NCBI RefSeq assembly: GCF_000521215.1
Contig: NZ_KI928925.1
Location: forward strand, 164,035-228,034
Direction: 5' to 3'
Source: Labrenzia sp. DG1229
Lineage (GTDB): Bacteria; Pseudomonadota; Alphaproteobacteria; Rhizobiales; Stappiaceae
DNA: 64,000 bases
The notes under the pieces were generated by a model. The model did no database searches and was not told where the DNA came from. It saw only the letters and a list, made by a program, of their open reading frames with translations. Position 1 is the first letter of the stretch, and each line of letters starts with the position of its first letter. Of the stretch, positions 1 through 8,969 are shown piece after piece. Made by a program: the position numbers and the translations under genes.

Positions 1-182
1 TCCCCGAGCGCTTGAAGCAGGGGAAGCGGATCTTGGCCGGAGGTCGCCAGCGCTTCGATGTCGATATCGTCCTGGATCGCCCTTTCGCTCCAGGGCGGCA
101 GGTCGGGATCTGCCAGGGCCTTTGCTTCAAAGACCAGGGTGAAAACAAGGCTCAACAGGGCAGCTTTCGAGACCGGGGTCAC
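1..182 (-). CDS. Partial exported protein, N-terminal end only
   Basis: About 60 codons read leftward off the window edge. A GTG start lies in a GTGA overlap with the stop of the ROK regulator, so the two genes are translationally coupled. The first 24 or so residues look like a signal peptide: a short basic start (VTPVSKAA), a hydrophobic stretch (LLSLVFTLVF) and a likely cleavage after AKALA. The visible mature part begins DPDLPPWSERAIQDDIDIEA and is acidic. No family can be recognised from so little sequence. The export signal is the only functional clue, and the start was chosen because the frame is open and coupled. Confidence 0.55.
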   Translation of the reverse strand, partial: MTPVSKAALLSLVFTLVFEAKALADPDLPPWSERAIQDDIDIEALATSGQDPLPLLQALG

Positions 183-1444
183 GCCGGCATCTCCGCGTTG
201 TCCCGGCCCGGAACATCATCCGCAGTTCTTGCTGCCGCGCCCAAAAAGTCCTTGTCGAGACGCTCCATCGATTGCGCGATGAGCCCGCTGCGAATGAAGT
301 CCTCGTTCCAGGGCATGACATCGAGTGAAAAATTGTTGCGCAGATCGGCAACCAGGGCCTCTTCGAGCCCGTCCCGCATGCCCTTCTCCATAAAGGAAAA
401 GGCGCGCATGGCGGCACCGGTCAGAACGAGCCGCTTCGGGTCGATCATCGCGATTACGCGGGCAACGCCATAGCCAAGAACCCGACCTGCCTCGTGAAAT
501 GCCTTGAGCGCGTTTTCATCGCCTGAAGCCGCTTTGTCAAGCAGTTGGGCGAGGCCGCGCACGCCGGCCCTGATGGTCATCGGATCGGTATCTTCGGGCA
601 GATGGGTTGCGGACCGCACAAGTGCGTAGTCCGAGAGATAGGCCTCCAGGCATCCCCGTTTGCCGCACCGGCACAACGCACCACCGGGGATATGGTTCGC
701 GTGGCCGAATTCCGCAGCAGTTCCGCTGGCCCCGGAAAACAGCTGATTGTTCAGATAAAGTCCCATGCCGACGCCATAATCGAGCATGATGACCGCAAAT
801 GTGCCGCTATACCGGTTCGGATCAGACCAGTGCAGGGCCTCGGTTATCATGTTGGTATCGTTGGAGATGTAACACTGTGCACCAAATGCGTCCTGCAGCG
901 GCGAGACAATCGGGATCTTTCGACCGGCGAAGGCAGGGCTCCAGGCGACCTGCCCGGTTTCCGTTTCCACCACACCTTGAGCTGCGATGCCGATTTCCTG
1001 CACGCGTCCCCGTTGAACACCGGCCTCTACGAGGAAGTTGCTGATTGCGGTGATCAGGATCTCCGGAAAACTGCTCGCGTCCGCCGAAGCACTGTCGAAT
1101 TTTGTGCGTTTGTCCCGGACGACGTCGCCGGCAAAGTCGACGAGGGACAGGTCGATATTGTTTACCGACAATCGCGCGCCGATGATGAATGCGGCATCCG
1201 GATTGAGTTTCAACAGCGTTCTGGGGCGTCCGCGTGCCTGCGGTGTCTTGGGTTCTTCGCTTTCCAGGCTGAGGATAAGTCCCTGGTCAAGCAGGTCCGA
1301 GGTTATGGCTGTCACAGTCGCGGGACTGAGCCGTGTGATCTGGCCGAGATCGATCCGGGCCATCGAGCCTCCTCGGCGCAGGGCCTGTAGAACAATACTT
1401 CGGTTTTGCCGCCGGATCTGATCCCGGTCTGCCTTGCGTGTCAT
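179..1444 (-). CDS. ROK-family (NagC/XylR-type) transcriptional repressor
   Basis: This 421-residue protein has the two-part build of ROK repressors. Residues 8-55 form an N-terminal winged helix-turn-helix (RQNRSIVLQALRRGG then LSPATVTAITSDLLDQG). The rest is a sugar-kinase-like ROK domain with the zinc motif CRCGKRGC (Cys258, Cys260, Cys265) preceded by EFGHANHIPGG. It is divergent from xylFHG-xylB-xylA with about 270 bp between start codons, the usual arrangement for a xylose-responsive repressor of its neighbours. Binding of xylose as inducer is inferred from context. The family is certain; the ligand is not tested by sequence alone. Confidence 0.9.
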   Translation of the reverse strand: MTRKADRDQIRRQNRSIVLQALRRGGSMARIDLGQITRLSPATVTAITSDLLDQGLILSLESEEPKTPQARGRPRTLLKLNPDAAFIIGARLSVNNIDLSLVDFAGDVVRDKRTKFDSASADASSFPEILITAISNFLVEAGVQRGRVQEIGIAAQGVVETETGQVAWSPAFAGRKIPIVSPLQDAFGAQCYISNDTNMITEALHWSDPNRYSGTFAVIMLDYGVGMGLYLNNQLFSGASGTAAEFGHANHIPGGALCRCGKRGCLEAYLSDYALVRSATHLPEDTDPMTIRAGVRGLAQLLDKAASGDENALKAFHEAGRVLGYGVARVIAMIDPKRLVLTGAAMRAFSFMEKGMRDGLEEALVADLRNNFSLDVMPWNEDFIRSGLIAQSMERLDKDFLGAAARTADDVPGRDNAEMPA

Positions 1445-1712
1445 GTGCGCTCAGCTCTTCCCTGTTTGTTTCCACTATCCGGATTTTTCCCGGATTTTCG
1501 CCGTTTTTGCGAGAAGTTTCAATTCCCGAAATAAGAGTTTTGCAAAACCATGTTGACAGGAGCCGCGCTTTCCTGCAACTTTTTTTCGGACACCAAAAAA
1601 AATAGCAACAAGGTTGTCCTATATGCGGCGGCGCACAATTGCCGGTCGCAAACAAGACGCATTTACAGGCGCGGCGAAACTGGAGACCGTGCCAACCGGA
1701 GGAAACATCGCA
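1445..1712. promoter_or_regulatory. Divergent regulator/xylF promoter region with a 12-bp palindrome
   Basis: The intergenic region carries a perfect palindrome GTTTTGCAAAAC at 1537-1548, five bases upstream of TTGACA (1553-1558), a plausible -35 element for xylF. A T-run/A-run imperfect inverted repeat follows around 1580-1602. A strong ribosome site, GGAGGAAA, lies at about 1698-1705 ahead of the xylF ATG. The palindrome is the best candidate operator for the divergent ROK repressor. No transcription start can be proven from sequence. Confidence 0.4.
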
Positions 1713-2744
1713 ATGCGTAAAATTACCATTTTGCTGGCGGGCGCCCTGATGTCCGCAACTGCAATGACGGCAGCTCAGGCTGCGGATGTCGTTGTGGGTG
1801 TGAGCTGGTCGAACTTTCAGGAAGAACGCTGGAAGACCGATGAAGCCGCCATCAAGTCCGCCCTGGAGGCTGCTGGTGCAAAATACATTTCCGCCGATGC
1901 CCAGAGCTCTTCTGCAAAGCAGCTTTCGGATGTAGAGGCTCTGATTGCCCAGGGCGCGAATGCGCTTATCATCCTGGCTCAGGATGCACAGGCTATCGGT
2001 CCAGCTGTCCAGGCAGCAACTGACGAAGGCATTCCCGTCGTCGGCTATGACCGCCTGATCGACGATTCCCGCGCCTTTTACCTGACTTTCGACAACGTGG
2101 AGGTCGGCCGCATGCAGGCGGCTGCGGTTCTTGCGGCTGCGCCAAAGGGCGACTACGTCATGATCAAGGGATCACCGACCGACCCCAATGCGGATTTCCT
2201 GCGTGGCGGCCAGCAGGAGGTTCTGCAGGCAGCGATCGATGCCGGTGACATCAAGATCGTTGGTGAAGCCTACACCGATGGCTGGTTGCCGGCGAACGCC
2301 CAGCGCAACATGGAACAGATCCTGACGGCCAACGACAACAAGGTCGATGCAGTTGTCGCATCCAATGACGGTACCGCCGGTGGCGTTGTCGCCGCGTTGA
2401 CGGCACAAGGCATGGATGGCATCCCGGTTTCCGGTCAGGACGGTGATCACGCTGCGCTGAACCGTGTTGCCAAGGGAACCCAGACCGTGTCCGTGTGGAA
2501 GGACGCTCGTGAACTCGGCAAGGCTGCCGGTGAAATCGCTGTTGCCCTGGCCGGTGGTTCCGGCTTGGCCGACGTTGACGGCGCCGGAAAATGGTCCTCA
2601 CCGTCGGGCACCGAGCTGACCGCCAAATTCCTTGCTCCGCTTCCGATCACCAAGGACAACCTGAGCGCAGTGGTCGACGCCGGCTGGATCACCAAGGATG
2701 ATCTTTGCCAGGGCGTCTCCAACGGTTCGGCACCTTGTAACTGA
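1713..2744 (+). CDS. xylF: D-xylose ABC transporter, periplasmic xylose-binding protein
   Basis: A 343-residue periplasmic binding protein that captures D-xylose for XylH/XylG. The start at 1713 is preceded by GGAGGAAA and gives a clear signal peptide (MRKITILLAGALMSATAMTA, cleavage near AQA-AD); an upstream in-frame ATG at 1614 lacks this. The mature protein follows E. coli XylF closely in order: ERW near the N-terminus, an AYDRLI-like stretch (VGYDRLIDDS), FDNVEVG, KGSPTDPNADF, DGWLPANA and VVASNDGTAGG, then SGQDGDHAALNR. It is first in the xyl operon. A stable hairpin after its stop fits higher expression than the membrane components. Confidence 0.95.
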   Translation: MRKITILLAGALMSATAMTAAQAADVVVGVSWSNFQEERWKTDEAAIKSALEAAGAKYISADAQSSSAKQLSDVEALIAQGANALIILAQDAQAIGPAVQAATDEGIPVVGYDRLIDDSRAFYLTFDNVEVGRMQAAAVLAAAPKGDYVMIKGSPTDPNADFLRGGQQEVLQAAIDAGDIKIVGEAYTDGWLPANAQRNMEQILTANDNKVDAVVASNDGTAGGVVAALTAQGMDGIPVSGQDGDHAALNRVAKGTQTVSVWKDARELGKAAGEIAVALAGGSGLADVDGAGKWSSPSGTELTAKFLAPLPITKDNLSAVVDAGWITKDDLCQGVSNGSAPCN

Positions 2745-2761
2745 TAGAAACGCAAACGCGC

Positions 2762-2785
2762 GGCCCCGGTTGAAGAACCGGGGCC
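2762..2785 (+). terminator. GC-rich intercistronic hairpin after xylF
   Basis: A perfect 10-bp stem GGCCCCGGTT/AACCGGGGCC closes a GAAG loop 17 bases after the xylF stop. There is no T tract behind it, so it is more likely an mRNA-stabilising or partial attenuator element than a full terminator. This is a common arrangement after binding-protein genes. Confidence 0.6.
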
Positions 2786-2869
2786 ATTGAAGGGAACGCC
2801 GCGATTGCAGTTCCCCGGGCGGACCACCCGATGCGAAAGCATTATGGTCTCCAAGCAGGAGTTACCTCG

Positions 2870-4165
2870 ATGTCCGACACAGCTCTGCCCGGTCCGAAAG
2901 GCCCGGCAGCCCGAAACTTTTTTGCCGCACTGCAGCTCGACACCCGTCTTTTGGGCATGATCGGGGCGTTCGTCGTCCTGTGCCTGATTTTCAACGTGGT
3001 GACAGAGGGCCGCTTCCTCACACCGCGCAATATCTTTAATCTGACGATCCAGACGGTTTCCGTAGCGATTATGGCGACCGGCATGGTTTTCGTTATCGTC
3101 ACGCGGCATATCGACCTTTCGGTCGGTTCCCTGCTGGCGACGGTTGCCGCCGTCATGGCGGTCGTCCAGACAGACATTCTGGCGCATCCGGATGTCCTTG
3201 GCCTTGGCCACCCGGCAATTTGGGTTCTTGCCGTGATCGCGGGGATCATTGTCGGTGTTTCGATCGGCGCATTCCAGGGATGGATGATCGGTTATCTGGG
3301 AATTCCGGCTTTCATCGTTACCCTCGGCGGTCTTCTGGTCTGGAGAAACGTTGCGTGGTTCATCACCTCCGGCCAGACCATAGGCCCACTCAACGAGACA
3401 TTTACCATGCTCGGCGGTATCGGCGGAACGCTCGGTGAAAGCGCATCTTGGATTTTTGGCATCTTGGCCGTCACACTTGTGCTTTGGCTACAGATTGCGT
3501 CCAGGCGGCGTAAGGCTTCGCATGGCTTCCCGGTCAAACCCGCCTGGGCAGAAGTCACGCTCGGGGCAATCATATCGATCGCAATTCTGGGATTTGTCGG
3601 GACACTCAACGCCTATCATATTCCGGCTGCCCGTTTGAAGCGGATGTTCGAGGCGGCAGGCGAGACCATGCCAGAAGGTCTGGAGGTCGGATACGGTATC
3701 CCTTACTCGGTGGTCTTGCTCATTCTTGTCGCGGTGGCCATGACGGTGACAGCACGTCGAACCCGTCTCGGCCGCTACATCTTCGCGACTGGCGGCAATC
3801 CGGATGCAGCTGAACTGTCGGGTATCAATACCCGGTTTCTGACGGTCAAGATTTTCGCCATCATGGGTGGTCTGTGTGCACTCGCGGCCGCGGTTGCGTC
3901 TGCGCGTCTGGGATTTTCGACCAATGATCTGGGTACGTTGGATGAACTTCGGGTTATTGCCGCGGCGGTAATTGGAGGAACGGCTCTTTCCGGAGGTGTC
4001 GGCACGATCTATGGGGCTATTCTGGGGGCACTGATCATGCAGTCGCTCCAGTCCGGCATGGCAATGGTCGGGGTCGATGCTCCATTGCAGAACATTGTTG
4101 TTGGTGTCGTTCTGGTGCTGGCTGTTCTTGTAGACATAATCTACCGCAAGCGCACGGGAGAGTAA
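2870..4165 (+). CDS. xylH: D-xylose ABC transporter permease
   Basis: A 431-residue inner-membrane permease of the ribose/xylose (BPD_transp_2) family. It has many hydrophobic segments, the family stretches GMVFVIVTRHIDLSVGS and IPAFIVTLGGLL, and the conserved cytoplasmic coupling region ATGGNPDAAELSGIN near residues 310-325. The start at 2870 is preceded by CAGGAGTT; an upstream in-frame ATG at 2831 has no ribosome site. Length and motifs match XylH. It should form a homodimer with XylG and receive xylose from XylF. It ends three bases before xylG, so the two are co-translated. Confidence 0.93.
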   Translation: MSDTALPGPKGPAARNFFAALQLDTRLLGMIGAFVVLCLIFNVVTEGRFLTPRNIFNLTIQTVSVAIMATGMVFVIVTRHIDLSVGSLLATVAAVMAVVQTDILAHPDVLGLGHPAIWVLAVIAGIIVGVSIGAFQGWMIGYLGIPAFIVTLGGLLVWRNVAWFITSGQTIGPLNETFTMLGGIGGTLGESASWIFGILAVTLVLWLQIASRRRKASHGFPVKPAWAEVTLGAIISIAILGFVGTLNAYHIPAARLKRMFEAAGETMPEGLEVGYGIPYSVVLLILVAVAMTVTARRTRLGRYIFATGGNPDAAELSGINTRFLTVKIFAIMGGLCALAAAVASARLGFSTNDLGTLDELRVIAAAVIGGTALSGGVGTIYGAILGALIMQSLQSGMAMVGVDAPLQNIVVGVVLVLAVLVDIIYRKRTGE

Positions 4166-4168
4166 GAC

Positions 4169-4957
4169 ATGGATACGCCTCTCGTAGAAATGAAGAACAT
4201 GTGCATTTCCTTCGGTGGAGTGCACGCCGTGGATCACGTAACCGTCGATCTCTATCCTGGGGAAGTGGTGGGTCTTCTCGGCCACAACGGGGCCGGCAAG
4301 TCGACTTTGATCAAGATCTTGTCCGGTGCTTACAAGGCCGACAGCGGAGAGATCATGATCAACGGTGAAGAAGTGCACATTCATTCGCCGCGTGATGCCC
4401 GCTCCCATAATATCGAGACCATCTACCAGACGCTCGCGCTGGCCGATAACCTCGATGCTGCGTCAAACCTCTTTCTCGGAAGGGAGCTGACCACGCCGTT
4501 CGGTTTCGTCGATGACGACGCCATGGAAGCGGAAACTCGCAAGATCATGAGTAAGCTCAACCCGAACTTCAAGAAATTCCATGCGCCGGTAAAGGCTTTG
4601 TCAGGTGGCCAGAGACAATCGGTTGCCATTGCACGCGCGGTCTACTTCAACGCCAGGATCCTGATCATGGACGAACCGACCGCAGCGCTCGGCGTTCACG
4701 AGACGCAAATGGTGGCTGAATTGATTCAGGAATTGAAGAAGCAGGGCCTTGGCATTTTCCTGATCAGCCATGACATTCATGACGTTTTCCAGCTCTGCGA
4801 TCGGTTGGCTGTCATGAAAAACGGTCAGCTCGTCGGATCGGCGAAGACAACGGATGTCACCGACGATGACGTGCTTGGGATGATTATCCTTGGCAAGTGT
4901 CCACCGGGGGCAACCCCTGGACCGGGTGCGCTTGTGGACGCGGAAGTGGTCGGCTAA
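4169..4957 (+). CDS. xylG: D-xylose ABC transporter ATPase, single-domain type
   Basis: A 262-residue cytoplasmic ATPase with Walker A GHNGAGKS (38-45), signature LSGGQRQ (144-150) and Walker B ILIMDEP (164-170), followed by a switch histidine region (LISHDIH). E. coli XylG is about twice as long because it carries two fused ABC domains. This one has a single domain with no stop or frame break that would suggest truncation. One-domain ATPases of this group occur with sugar importers in alphaproteobacteria and presumably act as homodimers. It is the third gene of xylFHG. Confidence 0.9.
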   Translation: MDTPLVEMKNMCISFGGVHAVDHVTVDLYPGEVVGLLGHNGAGKSTLIKILSGAYKADSGEIMINGEEVHIHSPRDARSHNIETIYQTLALADNLDAASNLFLGRELTTPFGFVDDDAMEAETRKIMSKLNPNFKKFHAPVKALSGGQRQSVAIARAVYFNARILIMDEPTAALGVHETQMVAELIQELKKQGLGIFLISHDIHDVFQLCDRLAVMKNGQLVGSAKTTDVTDDDVLGMIILGKCPPGATPGPGALVDAEVVG

Positions 4958-4967
4958 ACCGGAAGGA

Positions 4968-5005
4968 ATTGCAGGTCTGAACCGGTTCCGGACCGGATCT
5001 GCAAT
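4968..5005 (+). repeat. Imperfect inverted repeat downstream of xylG
   Basis: ATTGCAGGTCTG and its near-complement CGGATCTGCAAT can pair over about 16 positions with two wobbles and two inner mismatches, around the self-complementary AACCGGTT. It lies just after the xylG stop. It is probably an mRNA 3'-end or processing structure. Confidence 0.4.
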
Positions 5006-5059
5006 CCACTCCTGTCGGGTCAATCCAGTCGGATCAGGCGGACAGCCGGCATAGTTCTT

Positions 5060-5095
5060 GCCGAGGCCCTTCAGCGGGTATCGGCCTTCTTTTTT
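5060..5095 (+). terminator. Intrinsic-terminator-like hairpin just upstream of xylB
   Basis: GCCGA (5060-5064) pairs with TCGGC (5081-5085), and CCC with GGG inside a small internal loop. The sequence then runs CTTCTTTTTT (5086-5095). This is the shape of a weak rho-independent terminator, yet xylB begins only 23 bases later. It therefore probably attenuates rather than ends transcription between the transporter and catabolic genes. Confidence 0.5.
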
Positions 5096-5118
5096 ATGAA
5101 TTTTGAGGAACGCACCTC

Positions 5119-6570
5119 ATGTATATCGGTCTCGACATAGGTACCAGTTCAGTCAAAGCCATCCTTCTTCGCGAGGACCAGTCCCAAATCGCCTCCGCGA
5201 CCGCGGACCTGACCGTCGAACGTCCCTTCCCGGGCTGGTCGGAGCAGGACCCGATGAGCTGGTGGACAGCCTGCCAGACGGTATTGGACTTGCTGAAGGA
5301 CCAGGCGCCGGTCGAAATGGCAGCTGTCAAAGGCATCGGGCTTTCCGGTCACATGCATGGAGCAACGCTTCTGGATGAGGCCGGCAATCCGCTTCGGCCA
5401 TGCATACTTTGGAATGACGGCCGATCGGGAAAGCAGTGTGAAGAACTGACCCGCAAAGAGCCGAAGTTCCAGTCGTTGGGCGGAAATCTCGTGATGCCGG
5501 GTTTCACTGCGCCGAAACTGCAATGGGTGCGCGAGAACGAGCCGGAGATTTTTGCAAGGACGGCGATGGTTCTCCTGCCCAAGGATTTTGTCCGCTTCAT
5601 GCTGACGGGAGATTATGCGGGCGACATGTCCGACAGCGCTGGAACGCTCTGGATGGATGTCGCCAAAAGGGACTGGTGCGATGACCTTCTCGCCGCAACG
5701 GGTCTCTCGCGTCGTCAAATGCCGCGTCTTGTTGAAGGGTCGGAGAGTTCCGGAACGCTGAAACCGGATCTTCGCGACCGCTGGGGAATGCAAACCGCGC
5801 CGGTTGTTGCCGGCGGCGGCGGGGATAACGCTGCCTCAGCCTGCGGCGTCGGTGCTGTCGATCCCGGCTCGGCCTTCGTGTCGCTTGGTACCTCCGGCGT
5901 GCTCTTTGTCACCAACGATCGATTTTCACCCAATGTCGAAGGCGCTGTCCATGCATTCTGTCACGCCGTTCCAGGCACGTGGCACCAGATGGGCGTCATC
6001 CTGTCGGCGACCGACAGCCTCAACTGGCTTTCCCGTGTCGTAAAGGCATCGCCGGAAAAGCTCACGGCCGGATTGACCGGTGTCTCGGGCCCCTCGCAGG
6101 TTTCGTTTCTACCCTATCTTGGAGGCGAACGTACGCCGCACAATGATGTTGAAATCCGCGCCGGGTTTGCCGGAATTTCGCACGAGACCGACGAGATCGT
6201 GCTGACACACGCCGTTCTGGACGGAGTTGCGTTTGCCCTGAAGGACTGCCTCGACGCGCTCAGCGTGGCCGGCACCGGGGTTGATCGCCTGCTTGCGGTC
6301 GGAGGCGGCTCGCGATCCCGCGTCTGGCTCGAAATCATCGCCAGCCTGCTCAATGTTCCGGTCGATGTTCCGGTCGACGGCGATTTCGGGGCGTCGCTCG
6401 GTGCGGCGCGTCTTGGTCAGGCAGCGGTGCTCGGCACAACGAACGGGATTTTCGCCAGGCCGGAAATCAAGGCAAGCATCGATCCCGTTGCTTCCTTGAG
6501 TGAAAACTATGCCGAGGCCTATGGCCGCTGGCGCAATCTGTATCCGGCATTCAAGCAAGCCGGCTTCTGA
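5119..6570 (+). CDS. xylB: Xylulokinase (FGGY family)
   Basis: A 483-residue cytoplasmic sugar kinase that phosphorylates D-xylulose to xylulose 5-phosphate for the pentose phosphate pathway. It opens with the FGGY phosphate-1 motif [12 protein letters not shown]. It also shows [13 protein letters not shown] and [16 protein letters not shown], both typical of XylB. The C-terminal ATP-binding half has [21 protein letters not shown] and [11 protein letters not shown]. Length equals the family norm. A GAGGAACG ribosome site lies before the ATG. It sits between xylG and xylA, so the substrate assignment is strongly supported by context. Confidence 0.94.
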   Translation: MYIGLDIGTSSVKAILLREDQSQIASATADLTVERPFPGWSEQDPMSWWTACQTVLDLLKDQAPVEMAAVKGIGLSGHMHGATLLDEAGNPLRPCILWNDGRSGKQCEELTRKEPKFQSLGGNLVMPGFTAPKLQWVRENEPEIFARTAMVLLPKDFVRFMLTGDYAGDMSDSAGTLWMDVAKRDWCDDLLAATGLSRRQMPRLVEGSESSGTLKPDLRDRWGMQTAPVVAGGGGDNAASACGVGAVDPGSAFVSLGTSGVLFVTNDRFSPNVEGAVHAFCHAVPGTWHQMGVILSATDSLNWLSRVVKASPEKLTAGLTGVSGPSQVSFLPYLGGERTPHNDVEIRAGFAGISHETDEIVLTHAVLDGVAFALKDCLDALSVAGTGVDRLLAVGGGSRSRVWLEIIASLLNVPVDVPVDGDFGASLGAARLGQAAVLGTTNGIFARPEIKASIDPVASLSENYAEAYGRWRNLYPAFKQAGF

Positions 6571-6581
6571 GGAGCATGAAT

Positions 6582-7901
6582 ATGAGCACTGGGTTCTTTG
6601 GCGATCTGCAGCCGATTCAATACGCCGGACCGGGCAGCAAGGATCCGCTGAGTTATCGCCACTACAACAAGGACGAAGTCGTTCTCGGCAAGCGCATGGA
6701 AGATCACCTGCGGTTCGCCGTTTGTTACTGGCACAACTTCTGCTGGCCGGGCGGTGATCCTTTCGGTGGAGAGACCTTTCTGCGGCCCTGGATGGCTGCC
6801 GGTGGTGACCCGATGGATCAGGCGAGGCTCAAGGCCGACGTCGCCTTCGAGATGTTTCAGATCCTGGACATGCCGTTCTTCACTTTCCATGATCGCGATA
6901 TCGCACCGGAAGGCGGGACACTTGCCGAGAGCAATGCGAATGTGAACGCGATTGCCGATGTCTTCGAAAACAAGATGTCGGACACCGGTATCAGGCTCCT
7001 TTGGGGCACTGCCAACATGTTCTCCAACCGGCGCTTCATGTCGGGCGCGGCAACAAACCCCGATCCGGATGTCTTTGCCTACGCAGCGGCCCAGGTGAAG
7101 AATGCGATGGACGTAACCCATCGGCTCAACGGTTCAAACTATGTGCTCTGGGGCGGCCGTGAGGGCTATGAGACCCTGCTCAACACAAATGCCGGGCAGG
7201 AACTCGACCAGCTCGGCCGGTTCCTGAACATGGTGGTCGAATACAAGCACAAGATCGGGTTCACCGGCACGATCCTGATCGAGCCAAAACCGCAGGAACC
7301 CTCCAAGCATCAATATGACTACGACGTCGGCACGGTATTCGGTTTCCTGAAGGCCTACGGCCTGGAAAACGAAGTCAAGATGAACATCGAGCAGGGACAC
7401 GCAATCCTTGCCGGTCATTCCTTCGAGCACGAACTGCACATGGCGCGGTCCTTCGGAATTCTCGGCTCGGTCGACATGAACCGGAATGATTACCAGTGCG
7501 GCTGGGATACGGATCATTTCGGCATGAATGTGCCAGAGCTGGCACTTGCCTATTACGAGATCCTGATGGCGGGCGGCTTTAAGACCGGCGGGACCAATTT
7601 CGACGCGAAACTCCGCCGTCAATCACTCGATCCGGTCGACCTCATCCAGGCTCATGTCGGCTCGGCAGATGCTATTGCCCGTGGTCTGAAGGCCGCGGCT
7701 GCGATCCTCGAGGATGGCCGCCTGAAAGGCTTCGTCGACGACCGCTATGCCGGATGGCAGAAGCCGGAATATGCGGAGATCCTGAATGGCGGCTCGTCGC
7801 TCGAAGCCCTCGCAGACCGCGTCCACGCAGCCGACCTGGAACCTCAGCCGAAGTCGGGACGGCAGGAATATCTGGAAAGCCTCGTGAACCTTTTCGTTTG
7901 A
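6582..7901 (+). CDS. xylA: Xylose isomerase
   Basis: A 439-residue cytoplasmic, metal-dependent isomerase (D-xylose to D-xylulose), of the longer class II form. Active-site stretches are visible in order: [13 protein letters not shown] (catalytic His and Asp), [15 protein letters not shown] (metal Glu and Lys), [17 protein letters not shown], the metal-binding [16 protein letters not shown], and [14 protein letters not shown]. An ATG at 6576 sits only one base after GGAG; the second ATG at 6582 has proper spacing and is preferred. It is the last gene of the xyl operon, followed by a strong inverted repeat. Confidence 0.95.
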   Translation: MSTGFFGDLQPIQYAGPGSKDPLSYRHYNKDEVVLGKRMEDHLRFAVCYWHNFCWPGGDPFGGETFLRPWMAAGGDPMDQARLKADVAFEMFQILDMPFFTFHDRDIAPEGGTLAESNANVNAIADVFENKMSDTGIRLLWGTANMFSNRRFMSGAATNPDPDVFAYAAAQVKNAMDVTHRLNGSNYVLWGGREGYETLLNTNAGQELDQLGRFLNMVVEYKHKIGFTGTILIEPKPQEPSKHQYDYDVGTVFGFLKAYGLENEVKMNIEQGHAILAGHSFEHELHMARSFGILGSVDMNRNDYQCGWDTDHFGMNVPELALAYYEILMAGGFKTGGTNFDAKLRRQSLDPVDLIQAHVGSADAIARGLKAAAAILEDGRLKGFVDDRYAGWQKPEYAEILNGGSSLEALADRVHAADLEPQPKSGRQEYLESLVNLFV

Positions 7902-8327
7902 GCGCATCTGCCTCGAAGACGCACTGTGCTTGTTCGAGGCAGCACCAATGTGCGCACATTTCTGTGCGCTGATACATGTTGTTTGTCATCCGTGCGAAGG
8001 CGGGGATCCGGCCATCCGAGACGAAGGATTGGCCCCCGGCGTTTCGGACAGATCACCGGATTTCGGCTTTCTGCTTCACTGTGGCCGGGATGACAAACAT
8101 GCGCTGCCGGTTTGTTGCTCCCGGAACACTGAGATTTCCCGCCAATACGGCTTCGCGGGGTACGGTCTGTCCGTTCTTTTTGCCCATGAGACCATCGTGG
8201 GTGCCGTGGAAGCCATTCCCGCAATTTGGTCGAAGTTGAATCCAGGGATCGCAACCACTCTTCGCCCCGTCAGACCGAATGTGTCCTCACGGACAGGTGC
8301 GCCCGGGGATCATTGACACAAATATGT
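7902..8327. other. Intergenic region after xylA: hairpin plus inverted-repeat element
   Basis: This 426-bp gap has no supported gene. Directly after xylA an inverted repeat CTGCCTCGAA (7908-7917)/TTCGAGGCAG (7933-7942) forms a perfect 10-bp stem with a 15-base loop. It is a likely transcript end although no T tract follows. TGTGCGCACA at about 7950-7959 is a short palindrome. A longer element with inverted ends occupies 7975-8101. The remainder to 8327 lies between xylA and the convergent mmcB and shows nothing recognisable. Confidence 0.5.
7975..8101. repeat. Intergenic element with inverted ends (TTGTCATCC type)
   Basis: The left end CATGTTGTTTGTCATCC (7975-7991) and right end GGATGACAAACATG (8088-8101) are inverted copies differing by a few bases, enclosing about 96 bp. 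The same end sequence, TTGTCATCC/GGATGACAA, recurs as a compact hairpin at 55100-55142. This suggests a dispersed REP- or MITE-like intergenic repeat family. No open frame inside resembles a transposase. Confidence 0.5.
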
Positions 8328-8837
8328 TCAAAGCCCCTCGAAAAACCGCTTGCCGTCCGGGTCGGACAGGTCGTGCAGGCGGTTGGCGGCATGGCGTGCA
8401 AAACGGTGCGTCACAGATTTGCGCGTGGCAGCCGCCAGCTTGTGTTCCGGTGCTTCCCGAAGAATTTCCGCACCAAATCCGTCGGACAGGATAAGTCCCG
8501 CCTCTTCGGGAAAGATCTCTGCTGGAACATCCGGGTGGGTAGCGAAAAACAACCGGTCACAATGCTGACGGTAGTCGGGCCATTTGGTGTCTGCACGAAA
8601 ATCGGCGATCGAGGATTTGACTTCGACTATCCACAACTGGTGTTTGGGTCCGAGCGCCAGCAGGTCCGCTCGCCGGGAAGAGGCGAGTGTAACTTCAGGA
8701 AGACAGGCGAAATCGAGTTGGCGCAGCAATCGTGCGGTTCCGCGCCACACTTTCAAAGCAGCTTCCGATTGACGGCCGTCAATCAGCGGATCGTCCAGCT
8801 GAATGCGGCCTGGAGAGTGTTGAAAATCGCTTGCCAT
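8328..8837 (-). CDS. mmcB: MmcB-family DNA repair protein
   Basis: A 169-residue protein of the MmcB family, known from Caulobacter as an SOS-linked, nuclease-like factor that acts with ImuABC-type mutagenic repair. The core reads CLPEVTLASSRRADLLAL, then WIVEVKSSIADFRADTKWPDY, DRLFFAT and ILSDGFGAEIL. The D-ExK pattern (RADLLAL...VEVKSS) is that of PD-(D/E)XK nuclease folds, which is an interpretation. The start MASDFQHSPG was chosen because similarity to the family begins shortly afterwards. It is divergent from the small exported protein at 8970. No LexA box was identified with confidence. Confidence 0.85.
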   Translation of the reverse strand: MASDFQHSPGRIQLDDPLIDGRQSEAALKVWRGTARLLRQLDFACLPEVTLASSRRADLLALGPKHQLWIVEVKSSIADFRADTKWPDYRQHCDRLFFATHPDVPAEIFPEEAGLILSDGFGAEILREAPEHKLAAATRKSVTHRFARHAANRLHDLSDPDGKRFFEGL

Positions 8838-8969
8838 TGTGTATTTGTTCCATCTTTGTTCGCCTGTTGCAAGATTTTCAGGTGGGTTCATTGCTCGTTC
8901 TCGCGCAATTGCGTGTTTCGGGAATTGAATTGCACGGTTATGTTGAGCGACGTCGAGCCTGGAGGGGTT

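Noticed and set aside
3488..4408. A 306-codon open frame on the minus strand
   Set aside because: It spans xylH and the start of xylG in antisense and has no recognisable family.
4169..4957. XylG as a truncated two-domain ATPase
   Set aside because: The single ABC domain is complete with all motifs, there is no decayed second half downstream, and one-domain versions occur in alphaproteobacteria.
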